From NCBI RefSeq assembly GCF_011762195.1, contig NZ_JAASQK010000003.1:410322-474321 (forward strand): DNA of 64,000 bases. The letters are read 5' to 3'. The notes under the pieces were generated by a model that had not been told where the DNA came from, ran no database searches, and saw nothing but the letters and a program-made list of their open reading frames with translations. The translations under genes were made by a program, and so were the position numbers. The stretch is from Sphingomonas oligoaromativorans. Its GTDB lineage: Bacteria > Pseudomonadota > Alphaproteobacteria > Sphingomonadales > Sphingomonadaceae. This document shows, piece after piece, positions 34,231 to 43,325 of the stretch; the first letter of the stretch is position 1; the number at the start of each line of letters is the position of its first letter.

Positions 34231-35334
34231 ATGCGTGCATGGCGAACCCTGCTCTTGGTTCCGGCCGTCTTGCTGACGGGCGCCGCCGCGCCGCCGCGCC
34301 CCTATGCGGATGCCGATTTCGCGCGGATTCCCAAGCTGGATGCGCATGTCCACGCCAATGTCGACGATCCGTCCTTCCTCGCGCTGGCGCGCAGGGATGG
34401 GTTCGAGCTGCTGTCGATCAATGTCGATTATCCCGATTTCCCGCCGCTCGCGACGCAGGCGGCGGTCGCCTACAAGATGCGCGCGCGCGATCCCAGGCGC
34501 TTTCATTTCGCGACCACCTTCTCGATGAAGGGCTTCGGCGCGCCGGGCTGGACGGCGCGGGCCGAGCGGGAGGTCGACGAGGGCCTCCGCCATGGCGCAG
34601 TGGCGGTGAAGGTCTGGAAGAATATCGGCATGGTCGCCAGGGATGCGGCCGGCAAGCGCGTCTTCCTCGACGATCCGCGCTTCGATCCGATCATGGCGCA
34701 TATCCAGTCGCGGGGCATTCCGCTGATCGCGCATCAGGGCGAGCCCAAGAATTGCTGGCTCCCGCTCGATCAGATGACGACCGATAACGATCGGAGCTAT
34801 TTCAGAGAGCATCCCGAATATTATATGTTCAAGCACCCCGAGGAGCCGAGCTACGAGGCGCTCATGGCGGCGCGGGACCGGTTCGTGGCGCGCCATCCGC
34901 ATCTCGCCTTCGATGGCGCGCACATGGCGAGCCTCGAATGGAGCGTCGACGAGCTGGCGCGCTTCCTCGATCGCTATCCCAATGCCGTGGTCGATCTCGC
35001 CGCGCGGATGACGCAGGTGCAGTTCCAGTCCAACGCCGATCACGCCAAGGTCCGCGCCTTCTTCGTCAAATATCAGGATCGGCTGATGTACGGCACGGAC
35101 CTCACCGACAGCCCGCCCGATCCCGCGGCTCGTGCGCAGAATCCGCCCGCGACCGGCCTTTTCACCAAGGAGGCGGACGATGTCTGGCGCTCGGACTGGC
35201 GCTATCTCGCGACGCCGCTTTCCCAGCATATCGACGCGATCAAGGCCGATGCGCCCGGCCTCGCGCTGCCGCGCGACGTGATCGACAAGATCTATTACGC
35301 CAACGCCCGGCGCTTCTTTCACCTGAAGGGGTGA
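34231..35334 (+). CDS. Exported amidohydrolase-superfamily protein
   Basis: A 367-residue TIM-barrel hydrolase with a signal peptide (MRAWRTLLLVPAVLLTGAAA). Metal-site motifs are KLDAHVHANV (HxH), VAVKVWKN (possible carbamylated Lys), LIAHQGEP and LMYGTDLTDSPP (late Asp). It resembles the COG2159 decarboxylase/hydrolase group more than NagA-type deacetylases. The substrate is unknown. An AgaR-like operator abuts its ribosome binding site, so it belongs to the galactosaminide regulon, and a periplasmic step on the sugar is possible. GGAGG lies five bases before the ATG at 34231. Confidence 0.82.
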   Translation: MRAWRTLLLVPAVLLTGAAAPPRPYADADFARIPKLDAHVHANVDDPSFLALARRDGFELLSINVDYPDFPPLATQAAVAYKMRARDPRRFHFATTFSMKGFGAPGWTARAEREVDEGLRHGAVAVKVWKNIGMVARDAAGKRVFLDDPRFDPIMAHIQSRGIPLIAHQGEPKNCWLPLDQMTTDNDRSYFREHPEYYMFKHPEEPSYEALMAARDRFVARHPHLAFDGAHMASLEWSVDELARFLDRYPNAVVDLAARMTQVQFQSNADHAKVRAFFVKYQDRLMYGTDLTDSPPDPAARAQNPPATGLFTKEADDVWRSDWRYLATPLSQHIDAIKADAPGLALPRDVIDKIYYANARRFFHLKG

Positions 35335-35349
35335 CCGGCGCCGGCGGCA

Positions 35350-35369
35350 GGGCGGCCGGAAGGCCGCCC
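35350..35369. terminator. Bidirectional terminator hairpin
   Basis: GGGCGGCC (35350-35357) and GGCCGCCC (35362-35369) form a perfect 8-bp stem with a GGAA tetraloop. It fills the 36-base gap between the convergent amidohydrolase and regulator genes. Confidence 0.6.
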
Positions 35370-35370
35370 G

Positions 35371-36144
35371 TCAGGCGCCGTGGATGCGGAAGCCCAGCCG
35401 GTCGGAGGCGGAGCGGATATCCTCCGGCACCGTGCCGTCCGTCACGAGATGGTGGATATTCTCGATCGTGATGATCCGGTGCAGGCAGACGCGCCCGAAC
35501 TTGGAGCCGTCCGTCACCGCGATCACCTCGCGCGCGGCCTCGACCATCTTGCGGTTGAGCATCGCCTCGGGCTCGTAATGCGTGGTGATGCCGCACTCGA
35601 TGTCGAAGCCGTCGACGCCGAGGAAGAGCTTGTCGACGCGCAGATCCTCCAGCGCCGCGACGGTCTGCGCGCCGTAGAAGGCGCGATTCTTCCGCCGCAG
35701 CATCCCGCCCAGCATCACGATGTTGAGTCGTTCCTTGGCGGCGAGCACCGAGAGGATATCGATATCGTTGGTGAGGACGGTGATATCCTCGTCATCGGGC
35801 AGGAAGCGCGCGATCTGGAGCGTCGTGGTGCCCGAATCGAGCACGATCGATTCGCCGGGGCGCACCATCGCCGCCGCGAGGCGACCGATCCGCACCTTTT
35901 CGTCGGCATGGCTGGAGCGCTTGGCCTCGACGGCGGGCTCGGCGGTGACGTTGACCGCGTCCGCGCTGATCGCGCCGCCATAGGAGCGCTCCATCACGCC
36001 GCGCGTCGCGAGGAAGCGCAGATCCTTGCGGATCGTTTGCATCGAAACGCCGAAGCGTTCGGACAGGGGGGCCACCTGCACGCTGCCGCGCTCGCGCACG
36101 AGCGCGCTGATCTGCTGCCGCCTTTCGCTGGTGTCGCGCGCCAT
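35371..36144 (-). CDS. agaR: DeoR/GlpR-family transcriptional repressor, AgaR type
   Basis: A 257-residue DeoR regulator. The N-terminal winged HTH begins SERRQQISALVRERGSVQV and includes SERFGVSMQTIRKDLRFL. The C-terminal sensor domain has VLDSGTTTLQIARFL, LTNDIDIL, LGGMLRRKNRAFYG and a DKLFLGVDGFD motif, the phospho-sugar binding fold. The effector is probably a galactosamine or tagatose phosphate made by the neighbouring enzymes. Start at 36144 is preferred by GGGGGA spacing; an ATG at 36153 is too close to that site. It is divergent from the TonB receptor with an operator between them, implying autoregulation. Confidence 0.9.
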   Translation of the reverse strand: MARDTSERRQQISALVRERGSVQVAPLSERFGVSMQTIRKDLRFLATRGVMERSYGGAISADAVNVTAEPAVEAKRSSHADEKVRIGRLAAAMVRPGESIVLDSGTTTLQIARFLPDDEDITVLTNDIDILSVLAAKERLNIVMLGGMLRRKNRAFYGAQTVAALEDLRVDKLFLGVDGFDIECGITTHYEPEAMLNRKMVEAAREVIAVTDGSKFGRVCLHRIITIENIHHLVTDGTVPEDIRSASDRLGFRIHGA

Positions 36145-36220
36145 ACGCGCCATTCCCCCAAGGTTTGAACGAGGCCTCCAGATATCAGCAGCCAGGGCGG
36201 GCTTCAATCCACCTCCAAAG

Positions 36221-36259
36221 TTTCGTTATTTTTCGATTTGACATTGGATGCAAAACGAA
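36221..36259 (+). promoter_or_regulatory. AgaR-like operator in the agaR / TonB-receptor gap
   Basis: TTTCGTTATTTTTCGATTTG (36221-36240) fits the AgaR-type consensus with a few mismatches, and AAAACGAA (36252-36259) is an inverted half-site. The position, 77 bases before agaR and about 130 before the receptor, suits control of both. Confidence 0.5.
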
Positions 36260-36371
36260 TGCAGATTTGTTGCAGATAATAATCCATCGAAACTTCGCGC
36301 CGGCTCGAACCGGCGGTGGGATGGAGCGCACGCAGGCCATCGCGGAGCATTCGGGACAAGAGGGGTAAGAT

Positions 36372-39233
36372 ATGCGCGTGACTTTGTGGAAAGCCGGCTT
36401 CCGGGTGGGCGCCAGTTCCCTCGCTCTGGCCATCTCGACTGCCGCGATCGCGGCAGACGGCGCACCGGCCGACACGGCGGCGGCCCAGTCGCCGCTGATT
36501 ACGGCCCAGTCGCCGACCGGCTCCTCCCCTGCGCAGGCCGTGATCGCCGCCGACGCGCCGCTCGGCACCGAGGAGATCATCGTGCGCGGCGTGCGCGGGT
36601 CGCTGCTCCGCTCGATCCAGACCAAGCGTGACGCGGCCACCATCGTCGACGCCATCTCGGCGGAGGAACTCGGCAAATTCCCCAATCGCAACGTGGCCGA
36701 GGCGCTCGGCAATATTCCGGGCGTGACCGTGGGGCGCGACGGCCGTGGCGAGGGGCGTCAGGTGACGATCCGTGGCCTCGGCGAGGATTTCGCGATCACC
36801 ACGCTCAACGGCCGCATCCTGCCGACCGACTCCACCGACCGCTCCTTCGCCTTCGACGTGCTGCCTTCCGAGATGATCTCGGGAGCGGAGGTGACCAAGG
36901 CGGTGCAGGCCTCGTCGCTCGAAGGCAGCATCGGCGGCAATATCGATCTGCGCTCGGCCCGCCCTTTCGATCATCGCGGCTTTCAGGCATCGGGCTCGCT
37001 GGAAGGACAGTATAATGATCTGCCCGGCAAGGTGGGCTTCCGCGCCGCCGGCGTCGTCAGCGACACCTTCGCGGACGACACGATGGGCCTGCTCTTCTCG
37101 GCCACCTACTCGCAATATAAGCTGAGGACGGACAATCTCGGCGAATATTCGCCCGCGAGCGACACCGAGGAGGGCCAGCAGTTCGATTTCAACGGCAACG
37201 GCGTCATCGATAACGACGGCAAGCAATATGTCTGGCCGCTCTTCTACAGCAATGGCGTGGTGCTGGGGAAACGCAAGCGGCTCGGCATCTCGGGCTCCTA
37301 TCAGTGGAAGCCGAGCGAGAAGCTGACCTTCACGCTCGACGGCCTCTACAGCCGCTATTCCGATATCGAGCATAATTATCGCCAGTCGAACTTCCTGAGC
37401 CCGCGCAACGATCTGGACTCGCCGATCAAGTGGGTGCCCGGTTCGGTGAAGATCGATGCGAATGGCGTCGTCACCAATTTCGCGCTCAACGATCTGGTCG
37501 CCGAGGTGCTGACCACCAACGAGCCGCGCACGGTCAACACCTATCAGATCGGCGGCCATGTCGACTGGCAGCCGACCGAGCGGCTCAAGTTCGTGGTCGA
37601 TGGCTATACGGGGCAGGCGACGCGCAATTCCGGCGGCAAGCAGGCCTTCGTCGTGGCGGGCATCCCGGATTCGAGCGGTGTCTTCGCGACGCGGGACGGC
37701 CATCTGCCCGATCTGTCGATCACCATTCCCGGCGGCCGCACGATCGATCAGGCGACCAACGACGATTTCCACGCCCATTATGTCGGCATCAACGGCGACA
37801 ATCTGAAGGACCGCACGCAAGGCACCAAGATCGACGGCACCTGGGAGACGGATCTCGGGCCGCTCAAGTCGCTCTCCTTCGGCGGTTCGTGGACGAACCG
37901 GCGCAAGGTCGACACGGTGATCGACAATCTCCAGACCGAGTGCAATTTCTGCGGTTACCCCTTCTCCTTCGGGCAGATCGGCGCGGATGTGGTGCGGCCC
38001 TTCCCGGTCAGCGGCCTGTTGTCGAAGCAGCCGGGCAATTTCCCGCGCAATTTCCCGATCTTCGATATCGACAGCTATCTGGCGGCCCTCCCGCGTGCGG
38101 AGAACAACCCCGACGTGATCGACCCCGTGACCGGCGAGCCTTATCCGTCCGGCTATGCGACGCAGGTGATCCAGCCCGATCTGCCGCTCTCCTTCCGCAT
38201 TTCGGAGCGGACCTGGGCGGGCTATGTGCAGGCCAACCTCTCGGGCGACCATTGGCGCGGTGACCTCGGCGTGCGGATCGTCAACACGACCGTCTCGTCC
38301 GAGGGCTGGTCGACCACGATCAGCAGCATCGTCAAGCGGCCGGGAAATCAGGCCGACTACGACGTGCAGTTCAACGAGTCCGTGCCGGTGAAGGGCGGCG
38401 GCAGCTACACCAAGGCGTTGCCGGCGGTGAATTTCGCCTATGACTTCACCGACAATCTGCGCCTGCGCCTCGCGGCCTCCAAGGCGATCGCACGGCCGAC
38501 CTTCGGGCAGTTGTCGCCGGCGAGCGACGCCTCCAACGCGCAGTCGGGCACGTTCATCATCTATGACTCGGGCAACCCCAATCTGAAGCCGACCAAGGCG
38601 GACCAACTCGACGCCTCGCTGGAATTCTACAAGGGCAGCCGCTTCGCGCTGTCAGCGGCGGTGTTCTACAAGCACATCAAGGATTTCGTGACGACGCTGC
38701 CGGAAGACGTGACGATCACGCCGACCAACCAGCCCGCCGACCAGCAGCAATCCTTCGACTTCACGCGCGTGGAAGTCCGCAACGGCGACAAGGCGGACGT
38801 GGTGGGGCTTGAGGTTGGCGGGCAGTATTTCCTCGACAATGGCCTCGGCTTCCAGGCGAACCTGACCTACAACCATTCCCGCGCGACCAGCGGCGGGATC
38901 AAGACGGCGCTGCCCGGCGCCATCCCCTTCTCGGCCAACGCCAAGATCTTCTACGAGAGCCACGGCATCCACGCCCAGCTCTCCTACAACTACGCCTCGC
39001 GCTACACGCAGGCGCAGGCCGGCCTGATCGATTATCTGCCGATCAAGGAGGACGCCTATCACGAGATGTCGGCGACGCTGGGCTACGACCTGAACAGCCA
39101 TATCCAGGCCTATGTCAGCGGATCGAACCTGCTGGGCTCGGCGATCCAGCGCTTCAACACCTATCGCAACGTGCCGGCCTTCTATGAATATTCGGGCCGC
39201 TCCTTCTTCTTCGGGGTGCGCGCGCGGATGTGA
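36372..39233 (+). CDS. TonB-dependent receptor (galactosaminide locus)
   Basis: A 953-residue outer-membrane receptor that takes up a large substrate with energy from TonB. Signal peptide about residues 1-28 (ending ISTAAIAA); TonB-box-like EEIIVRG near residue 68; plug domain with DAISAEELGKFPNRNVAEALGNIPGV, QVTIRGLG and SLEGSIGGNIDLRSARPF; a 22-strand barrel ending FFFGVRARM. The LRSIQTKRDA-type plug is the sugar-receptor branch common in sphingomonads and Caulobacter. Its position beside AgaR and GH36 implies import of galactosamine-containing oligosaccharides. GAGGGG precedes the ATG. Confidence 0.92.
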   Translation: MRVTLWKAGFRVGASSLALAISTAAIAADGAPADTAAAQSPLITAQSPTGSSPAQAVIAADAPLGTEEIIVRGVRGSLLRSIQTKRDAATIVDAISAEELGKFPNRNVAEALGNIPGVTVGRDGRGEGRQVTIRGLGEDFAITTLNGRILPTDSTDRSFAFDVLPSEMISGAEVTKAVQASSLEGSIGGNIDLRSARPFDHRGFQASGSLEGQYNDLPGKVGFRAAGVVSDTFADDTMGLLFSATYSQYKLRTDNLGEYSPASDTEEGQQFDFNGNGVIDNDGKQYVWPLFYSNGVVLGKRKRLGISGSYQWKPSEKLTFTLDGLYSRYSDIEHNYRQSNFLSPRNDLDSPIKWVPGSVKIDANGVVTNFALNDLVAEVLTTNEPRTVNTYQIGGHVDWQPTERLKFVVDGYTGQATRNSGGKQAFVVAGIPDSSGVFATRDGHLPDLSITIPGGRTIDQATNDDFHAHYVGINGDNLKDRTQGTKIDGTWETDLGPLKSLSFGGSWTNRRKVDTVIDNLQTECNFCGYPFSFGQIGADVVRPFPVSGLLSKQPGNFPRNFPIFDIDSYLAALPRAENNPDVIDPVTGEPYPSGYATQVIQPDLPLSFRISERTWAGYVQANLSGDHWRGDLGVRIVNTTVSSEGWSTTISSIVKRPGNQADYDVQFNESVPVKGGGSYTKALPAVNFAYDFTDNLRLRLAASKAIARPTFGQLSPASDASNAQSGTFIIYDSGNPNLKPTKADQLDASLEFYKGSRFALSAAVFYKHIKDFVTTLPEDVTITPTNQPADQQQSFDFTRVEVRNGDKADVVGLEVGGQYFLDNGLGFQANLTYNHSRATSGGIKTALPGAIPFSANAKIFYESHGIHAQLSYNYASRYTQAQAGLIDYLPIKEDAYHEMSATLGYDLNSHIQAYVSGSNLLGSAIQRFNTYRNVPAFYEYSGRSFFFGVRARM

Positions 39234-39239
39234 CCGGAA

Positions 39240-39267
39240 GGCTGCGCCGCGTCCGTGCGGCGCAGCC
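39240..39267. terminator. Bidirectional terminator hairpin
   Basis: GGCTGCGCCGC (39240-39250) and GCGGCGCAGCC (39257-39267) form a perfect 11-bp stem with the loop GTCCGT, between the convergent TonB receptor and the small membrane protein. Confidence 0.6.
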
Positions 39268-39281
39268 CGCTGGCCAGTCCG

Positions 39282-39431
39282 TCAAAGACGCCGGCGGCCG
39301 CTGACGAGCTGGACGATCACGACGATGATCGCGACCACCAGCAGCAGGTGGATCAGGCCGCCCGCGACATGGAAGGCGGTGAAGCCCAGCAGCCACAGGA
39401 TGACGAGGATGACGGCGATCGTCCAAAGCAT
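39282..39431 (-). CDS. 49-residue membrane protein (lmo0937-family-like)
   Basis: Reads MLWTIAVILVILWLLGFTAF, then HVAGGLIHLLLVVAIIVVIVQ and a short basic tail SGRRRL. It has two transmembrane helices joined by a Gly-Gly turn, the pattern of the small lmo0937 family of stress-associated membrane proteins. GGGAGA lies 6 bases before the ATG at 39431. It is downstream of norB on the same strand, with 81 bases between. Function unknown. Confidence 0.8.
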   Translation of the reverse strand: MLWTIAVILVILWLLGFTAFHVAGGLIHLLLVVAIIVVIVQLVSGRRRL

Positions 39432-39512
39432 CGAATCTCTCCCGTACTGTGATTGCGGGAGCCAACCCTTCGCCGCGCCGCGGGTTCCGCGGCGAAGGGG
39501 TGGTCCGTCCGA

Positions 39513-41813
39513 TCAGCCGGCGGCGCGGAAGCCGTCGATCCAGGCCTTGAGCGTCGCGATCGCCAGCGGCAGCGCGCCGAACAGGATGAACACCACGTCG
39601 CCGGGCATCCGCATCCATTCGAGGAACCGGGCCTCCGCGCCGCTCGTGTAATCGAAGCTGCGGGCGTGCCAGTAGCCGGACTGGGTGACGTCCCACACCT
39701 GCATGACCCCGCCGGGGAAGAGGCTCAGCGCCACCATCAGCAGCAGGCCGATATTGGCGCCCCAGAAGCTCGTCTTGATGAAGGGCTCGATCCTCGTCCA
39801 GCGCTCCTCGTCGCTGGTCTGGCGCAGCACGAAGCTGGTCAGCGCGATCGCGAGCATCCCGAACACGCCCATCAGCGCGGCATGGCCATGGTTGGGCGTG
39901 AGGATGGTGCCGACCTCATAATAGCTGACGATCGGCAGGTTGATGAGGAAGCCGAAGACGCCCGCGCCCACGAAGTTCCAGAAGCCCGTCGCCATCAGGA
40001 AGTAGAAGGTCCATTTGTGCGGCAGGTCGATCGGCTTGCCGCAAGCGTCGCATTCGCGGCGCGTGGTCCGCACGAAATCCCACGCGTCGAGGGTGAGCAG
40101 CGTCAGCGGCACCACCTCCAGCGCCGAGAACATCGCGGAGAGCGCCATGTTCACGTTGGTCTGGCCGGTGAAATACCAGTGGTGGCCGGTGCCCATCAGG
40201 CCGCCGAGGAAATAGAGGATGGCGTCCAGATAGATCACGCGCAGCGCCGTGTTCCGCGCGGTCAGCCCGAGCTGGTAGAAGAGCAGGGCCACGGTGGTGG
40301 TCGCGAAGAATTCGAAGAACCCCTCGACCCACAGATGGATGATCCAGAAGCGCCAGGTGTCGACCACCGTGTAGTTGGTCTTGGCGCCATAGAAGAGCGC
40401 GGGGACGTAGAACACGGGAATGGCGAGCGCGGCGAGGAGGAACAGGCGCGCCAGCGGGCGGGCGTTGGCGTCGGGAACCGACTTCGGCCGCACCGTGTGG
40501 ACGAGGAGCGCGAACCAGGCGAACAGGCCCGCCACCAGCAGATATTGCCAGAAGCGGCCGATCTCCAGGAATTCCCAGCCCTGATTGCCGAACAGGAACC
40601 ACCAGCGGCCGAGCAGCCCCGTCATGCCCGCCCACTCGCCGAGCAGGCTGGCGCCGATCACCACCGCGAAGGCGCCGAAGATCAGGTTGATGGCGAGCGT
40701 GAAGCCCTTGGGCTCGGCGTCGCGCAAGGAGCGGCCGAGGAAGAGCGCGGCCGCCACATAGGCGGTGGCGATCCAGAAGATGGCGGTCTGGAGGTGCCAG
40801 GTCCGCATCAGGTTGCTGGGGAAGAGGCGTTCGAGCTGGAAGCCGTAGAAATCGCCCGGTTCCGCCCGATAATGCGCAGTGGCGCCGCCGACGAGCGTCT
40901 GCACGAGGAAAAGCAGCGCCACGACGACGAAGAACTTGACCAGCGCGCGCTGGCCCTGGCTGGCGGCGCCGGGGATCAGGTGCGGATGGACGTGCGAGCG
41001 GTTGCTGATCCAGCCGAGATGCTCATAGCGGCCGAAGGCGAGCAGCACCGTGGCGATGCCGCCGAGCAGCATGATGAGGCTGAGCCCGCTCCACAGCAGC
41101 GCACCGCCGGTCGGCAGGTTGCCGACGAGGGGATCGAAGGGGAAATTGTTGGTGTAGGAATAGGTCGCCCCTGGCCGCCGCGCGACCGACGCCCACGCCG
41201 CCCAACTGATGAAGGCGGAGAATTGGCGCAGTTCGGCCGGATCGGTGATGAGATCCGCCTTGAGGCCGCCATTATGTGCCGGATCGTGGAAATAGGCCCG
41301 CCAATAGGGGATTTGCTGGCGATAGGAGGCCGCTTCGGGGGCGGTCAGCGTCAGCGTGTCGGTGGCCGGATCGAAGCGGTTGGTCTTGAGCGATTCCGCG
41401 GTCGCGCCGCGGATCGCGCTCTGCCGGACGGGGTCCAGCGCGGCATAGTCCTGTCCATATTGCTGCCGGGCCAGCGCGTCGGCCGTATCGAGCCCGAAGC
41501 GATGCAGCGCGGCCGCGCCATAATCCGGGCCGAGATAGGCGCCATGCCCCCACACCGAGCCATTGTCCATCAGGCCATATTTGAGGAAGACGGCCTGCCC
41601 GGCGCCGATATCCTCGCGCGTGAAGAGCAGTCGCCCGCGATCGTCCACCACCTGCGCGGGCGTGGGCGGCGCGTTGCGATAGGACAGCATGGTCACGCCG
41701 ATCAGGCCGGCGAAACCGATCATCATGACGATCAGGACGGCCCGCACCCACCAGGGCGAGAGAGGCGGATCGGTGACGTCCGCCTCGGCCGGGATATCGA
41801 CAATATGGCTCAT
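39513..41813 (-). CDS. norB: Quinol-dependent nitric oxide reductase (qNOR, single subunit)
   Basis: A 766-residue NorB with the extra N-terminal cytochrome-c-like/quinol domain of qNOR (residues about 1-240), so no NorC is needed. It reduces NO to N2O with quinol. The catalytic half has the heme and FeB ligand motifs: TWHLQTAIFW, IIHLWVEGFFEFFAT, GTGHHWYFTGQ (FeB His pair), and LTPNHGHAALMGVFGM with the proximal heme His. At least 13 TM helices. No other denitrification gene is nearby, so it probably detoxifies NO rather than serving respiration. Confidence 0.95.
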   Translation of the reverse strand: MSHIVDIPAEADVTDPPLSPWWVRAVLIVMMIGFAGLIGVTMLSYRNAPPTPAQVVDDRGRLLFTREDIGAGQAVFLKYGLMDNGSVWGHGAYLGPDYGAAALHRFGLDTADALARQQYGQDYAALDPVRQSAIRGATAESLKTNRFDPATDTLTLTAPEAASYRQQIPYWRAYFHDPAHNGGLKADLITDPAELRQFSAFISWAAWASVARRPGATYSYTNNFPFDPLVGNLPTGGALLWSGLSLIMLLGGIATVLLAFGRYEHLGWISNRSHVHPHLIPGAASQGQRALVKFFVVVALLFLVQTLVGGATAHYRAEPGDFYGFQLERLFPSNLMRTWHLQTAIFWIATAYVAAALFLGRSLRDAEPKGFTLAINLIFGAFAVVIGASLLGEWAGMTGLLGRWWFLFGNQGWEFLEIGRFWQYLLVAGLFAWFALLVHTVRPKSVPDANARPLARLFLLAALAIPVFYVPALFYGAKTNYTVVDTWRFWIIHLWVEGFFEFFATTTVALLFYQLGLTARNTALRVIYLDAILYFLGGLMGTGHHWYFTGQTNVNMALSAMFSALEVVPLTLLTLDAWDFVRTTRRECDACGKPIDLPHKWTFYFLMATGFWNFVGAGVFGFLINLPIVSYYEVGTILTPNHGHAALMGVFGMLAIALTSFVLRQTSDEERWTRIEPFIKTSFWGANIGLLLMVALSLFPGGVMQVWDVTQSGYWHARSFDYTSGAEARFLEWMRMPGDVVFILFGALPLAIATLKAWIDGFRAAG

Positions 41814-42224
41814 ATGCTCCTCACGCGGGCTGTCGCAGCGAAGCCGAGACTAAAATAAAAGAACAGGAGGCGATAGCGTAAGATGGGTATTGGGGCGCCG
41901 AATATCTGCATTTCTTGTGGGTTGCGCAATATCCGATCCGTTCGCATGGAATGTATGCGTCAAAGCTGTGGTGGCGCATACACTATTCCTCGAGAATGAA
42001 GCCGGCGGAGGTCGGCTATCCTATCCCATCGGCTTTCTCTTGATGCGTTGGGGCCTCTCTTGTCGGAAATCGTCATAATCCGACCGTCGGCAGACGAACC
42101 GGCCCCTGGATCGGCTGCCATTCTCCAACGCGGCCCGCTTCGCGCGAGGAACAGGAGATAGGCTTGCCCCGGCCGGCGCGACAGGGCATCGACACCGGCC
42201 AGACCAAGGGATCGCGAGAGCGGC
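41814..42224. promoter_or_regulatory. norB / lacI divergent intergenic region
   Basis: This 411-base gap serves norB (leftward) and the LacI gene (rightward). AAGATGGGTATT (41879-41890) followed by AATATCTGCATTTCTT (41901-41916) resembles two imperfect facing half-sites of an NsrR-type NO-response operator (AAGATG-x-ATTT). The arms are poorly matched, so this is a weak candidate. No gene was identified. Confidence 0.3.
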
Positions 42225-43253
42225 ATGGGACGCCCCCGGCAACAGAATGAGCGCGTGACGATACAGGCCGTCGCCCGGCGGGCCGGCGTCTCGACCATGA
42301 CCGTCTCCAACGTGTTCAACCGCACCGGCAAGGTGGGCGAGGCGACCCGTGCCCGCGTGCTCGCCGCCATCGAGGAGCTGGGCTACGTCCCCAACCAGGC
42401 CGCCCGCAGGCTCGGCGGCTCGGTGGTGGCGCGCATCGGCCTGATCTATTCCGACGTAGAGAGCATGTTCATCAACGCCACGCTCGCCGCCGTCGCGGTG
42501 GTGGCGGCGGAGAAGGGGCTCCAGTTGATGATCCGCTCGGCGCGGGCCGCCTCGGCGGAGGAGGTGGTGGACCATGCCCACGCGCTCATTCGCTCGGGCG
42601 CGCAGGCGCTGCTGCTCATCCCGCCCTTCGCAGAGATGTTGGGGCATTCCCCGGCGCTGGCCGGCCTCGGCGTGCCGGCCGCCGCCATTGCGACGGCGCT
42701 GCCTTTCCCGGCCGTCACGACCGTGCGGATCGACAATCGCGCCGCCGCGCGGGACGTGACGCGCCGCCTTCTGGCGGGGGGCCGCCGGCGCATCGCGGTG
42801 GTGGCGGGGCCGGCGAGCCATTCGGACAGCCTCGCCCGTCTGGAAGGGCATCGCGACGCCCTGCGCGAGCAGGGCCTGCCCTTCGCCGAGGATCTCTGCA
42901 TCGAAGGCGATTTCAGCTTCGCGTCGGGGCTGAGGGCGGCCGAGCGCCTGCTCGATCTCGACCCCCGTCCCGATGCGATCGTCGCCGCCAATGACGACAT
43001 GGCCGCCGCCATCCTCTGGGCGGCCCATCGGCGCGGGCTGGACCTGCCGGCCGATCTTGCCGTCACCGGGTTCGACGACACGCTGGTGGCGACGCGGGTG
43101 TGGCCGGCGCTGACGACCGTCCGCCAACCCATCCGCGCCATGGCATCGGAGGCGATCGAGCTGCTGGCGCAGGCCGTGCGCGACCCGGATGGCTATGGCG
43201 AGGCGCGCGACGTCGTGCTGCCCTTCACGCTGGTGGAGCGGGCGTCGGGCTGA
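42225..43253 (+). CDS. LacI-family transcriptional regulator
   Basis: A 342-residue repressor. The N-terminal HTH and hinge are RVTIQAVARRAGVSTMTVSNVFN and LGYVPNQAARRLGG. The periplasmic-binding-protein-like core has IGLIYSDVES, AVVAGPASHSDSLARLEGHRDAL and VAANDDMAAAILWAAHRRGL. The last residues read VVLPFTLVERASG, normal for the family. It is the nearest regulator to the GH3-GH39-TonB receptor block and a candidate for binding the palindromes at 43272 and 51417. The effector is unknown, probably a pentose or xyloside. Confidence 0.93.
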   Translation: MGRPRQQNERVTIQAVARRAGVSTMTVSNVFNRTGKVGEATRARVLAAIEELGYVPNQAARRLGGSVVARIGLIYSDVESMFINATLAAVAVVAAEKGLQLMIRSARAASAEEVVDHAHALIRSGAQALLLIPPFAEMLGHSPALAGLGVPAAAIATALPFPAVTTVRIDNRAAARDVTRRLLAGGRRRIAVVAGPASHSDSLARLEGHRDALREQGLPFAEDLCIEGDFSFASGLRAAERLLDLDPRPDAIVAANDDMAAAILWAAHRRGLDLPADLAVTGFDDTLVATRVWPALTTVRQPIRAMASEAIELLAQAVRDPDGYGEARDVVLPFTLVERASG

Positions 43254-43271
43254 GTACGCCAGCGCTTGAGG

Positions 43272-43283
43272 TTTATCGATAAA
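43272..43283. promoter_or_regulatory. TTTATCGATAAA palindrome
   Basis: A perfect 12-base palindrome centred on CG, in the 72-base gap between the LacI gene stop and the acyltransferase start. CG-centred palindromes of this size are typical of LacI-family operators. Confidence 0.4.
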
Positions 43284-43325
43284 TCTACCACAAGAGGCAC
43301 CGATATCGCGGGAGAGGGCAACGCT

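Noticed and set aside
36204..38606. 800-residue minus-strand frame opposite the TonB receptor
   Set aside because: Shadow of the receptor, with repetitive Arg/Asp/His composition.
41890..42078. 62-residue plus-strand frame in the norB/lacI gap
   Set aside because: No ribosome binding site, no conserved pattern, and it lies in a promoter region.
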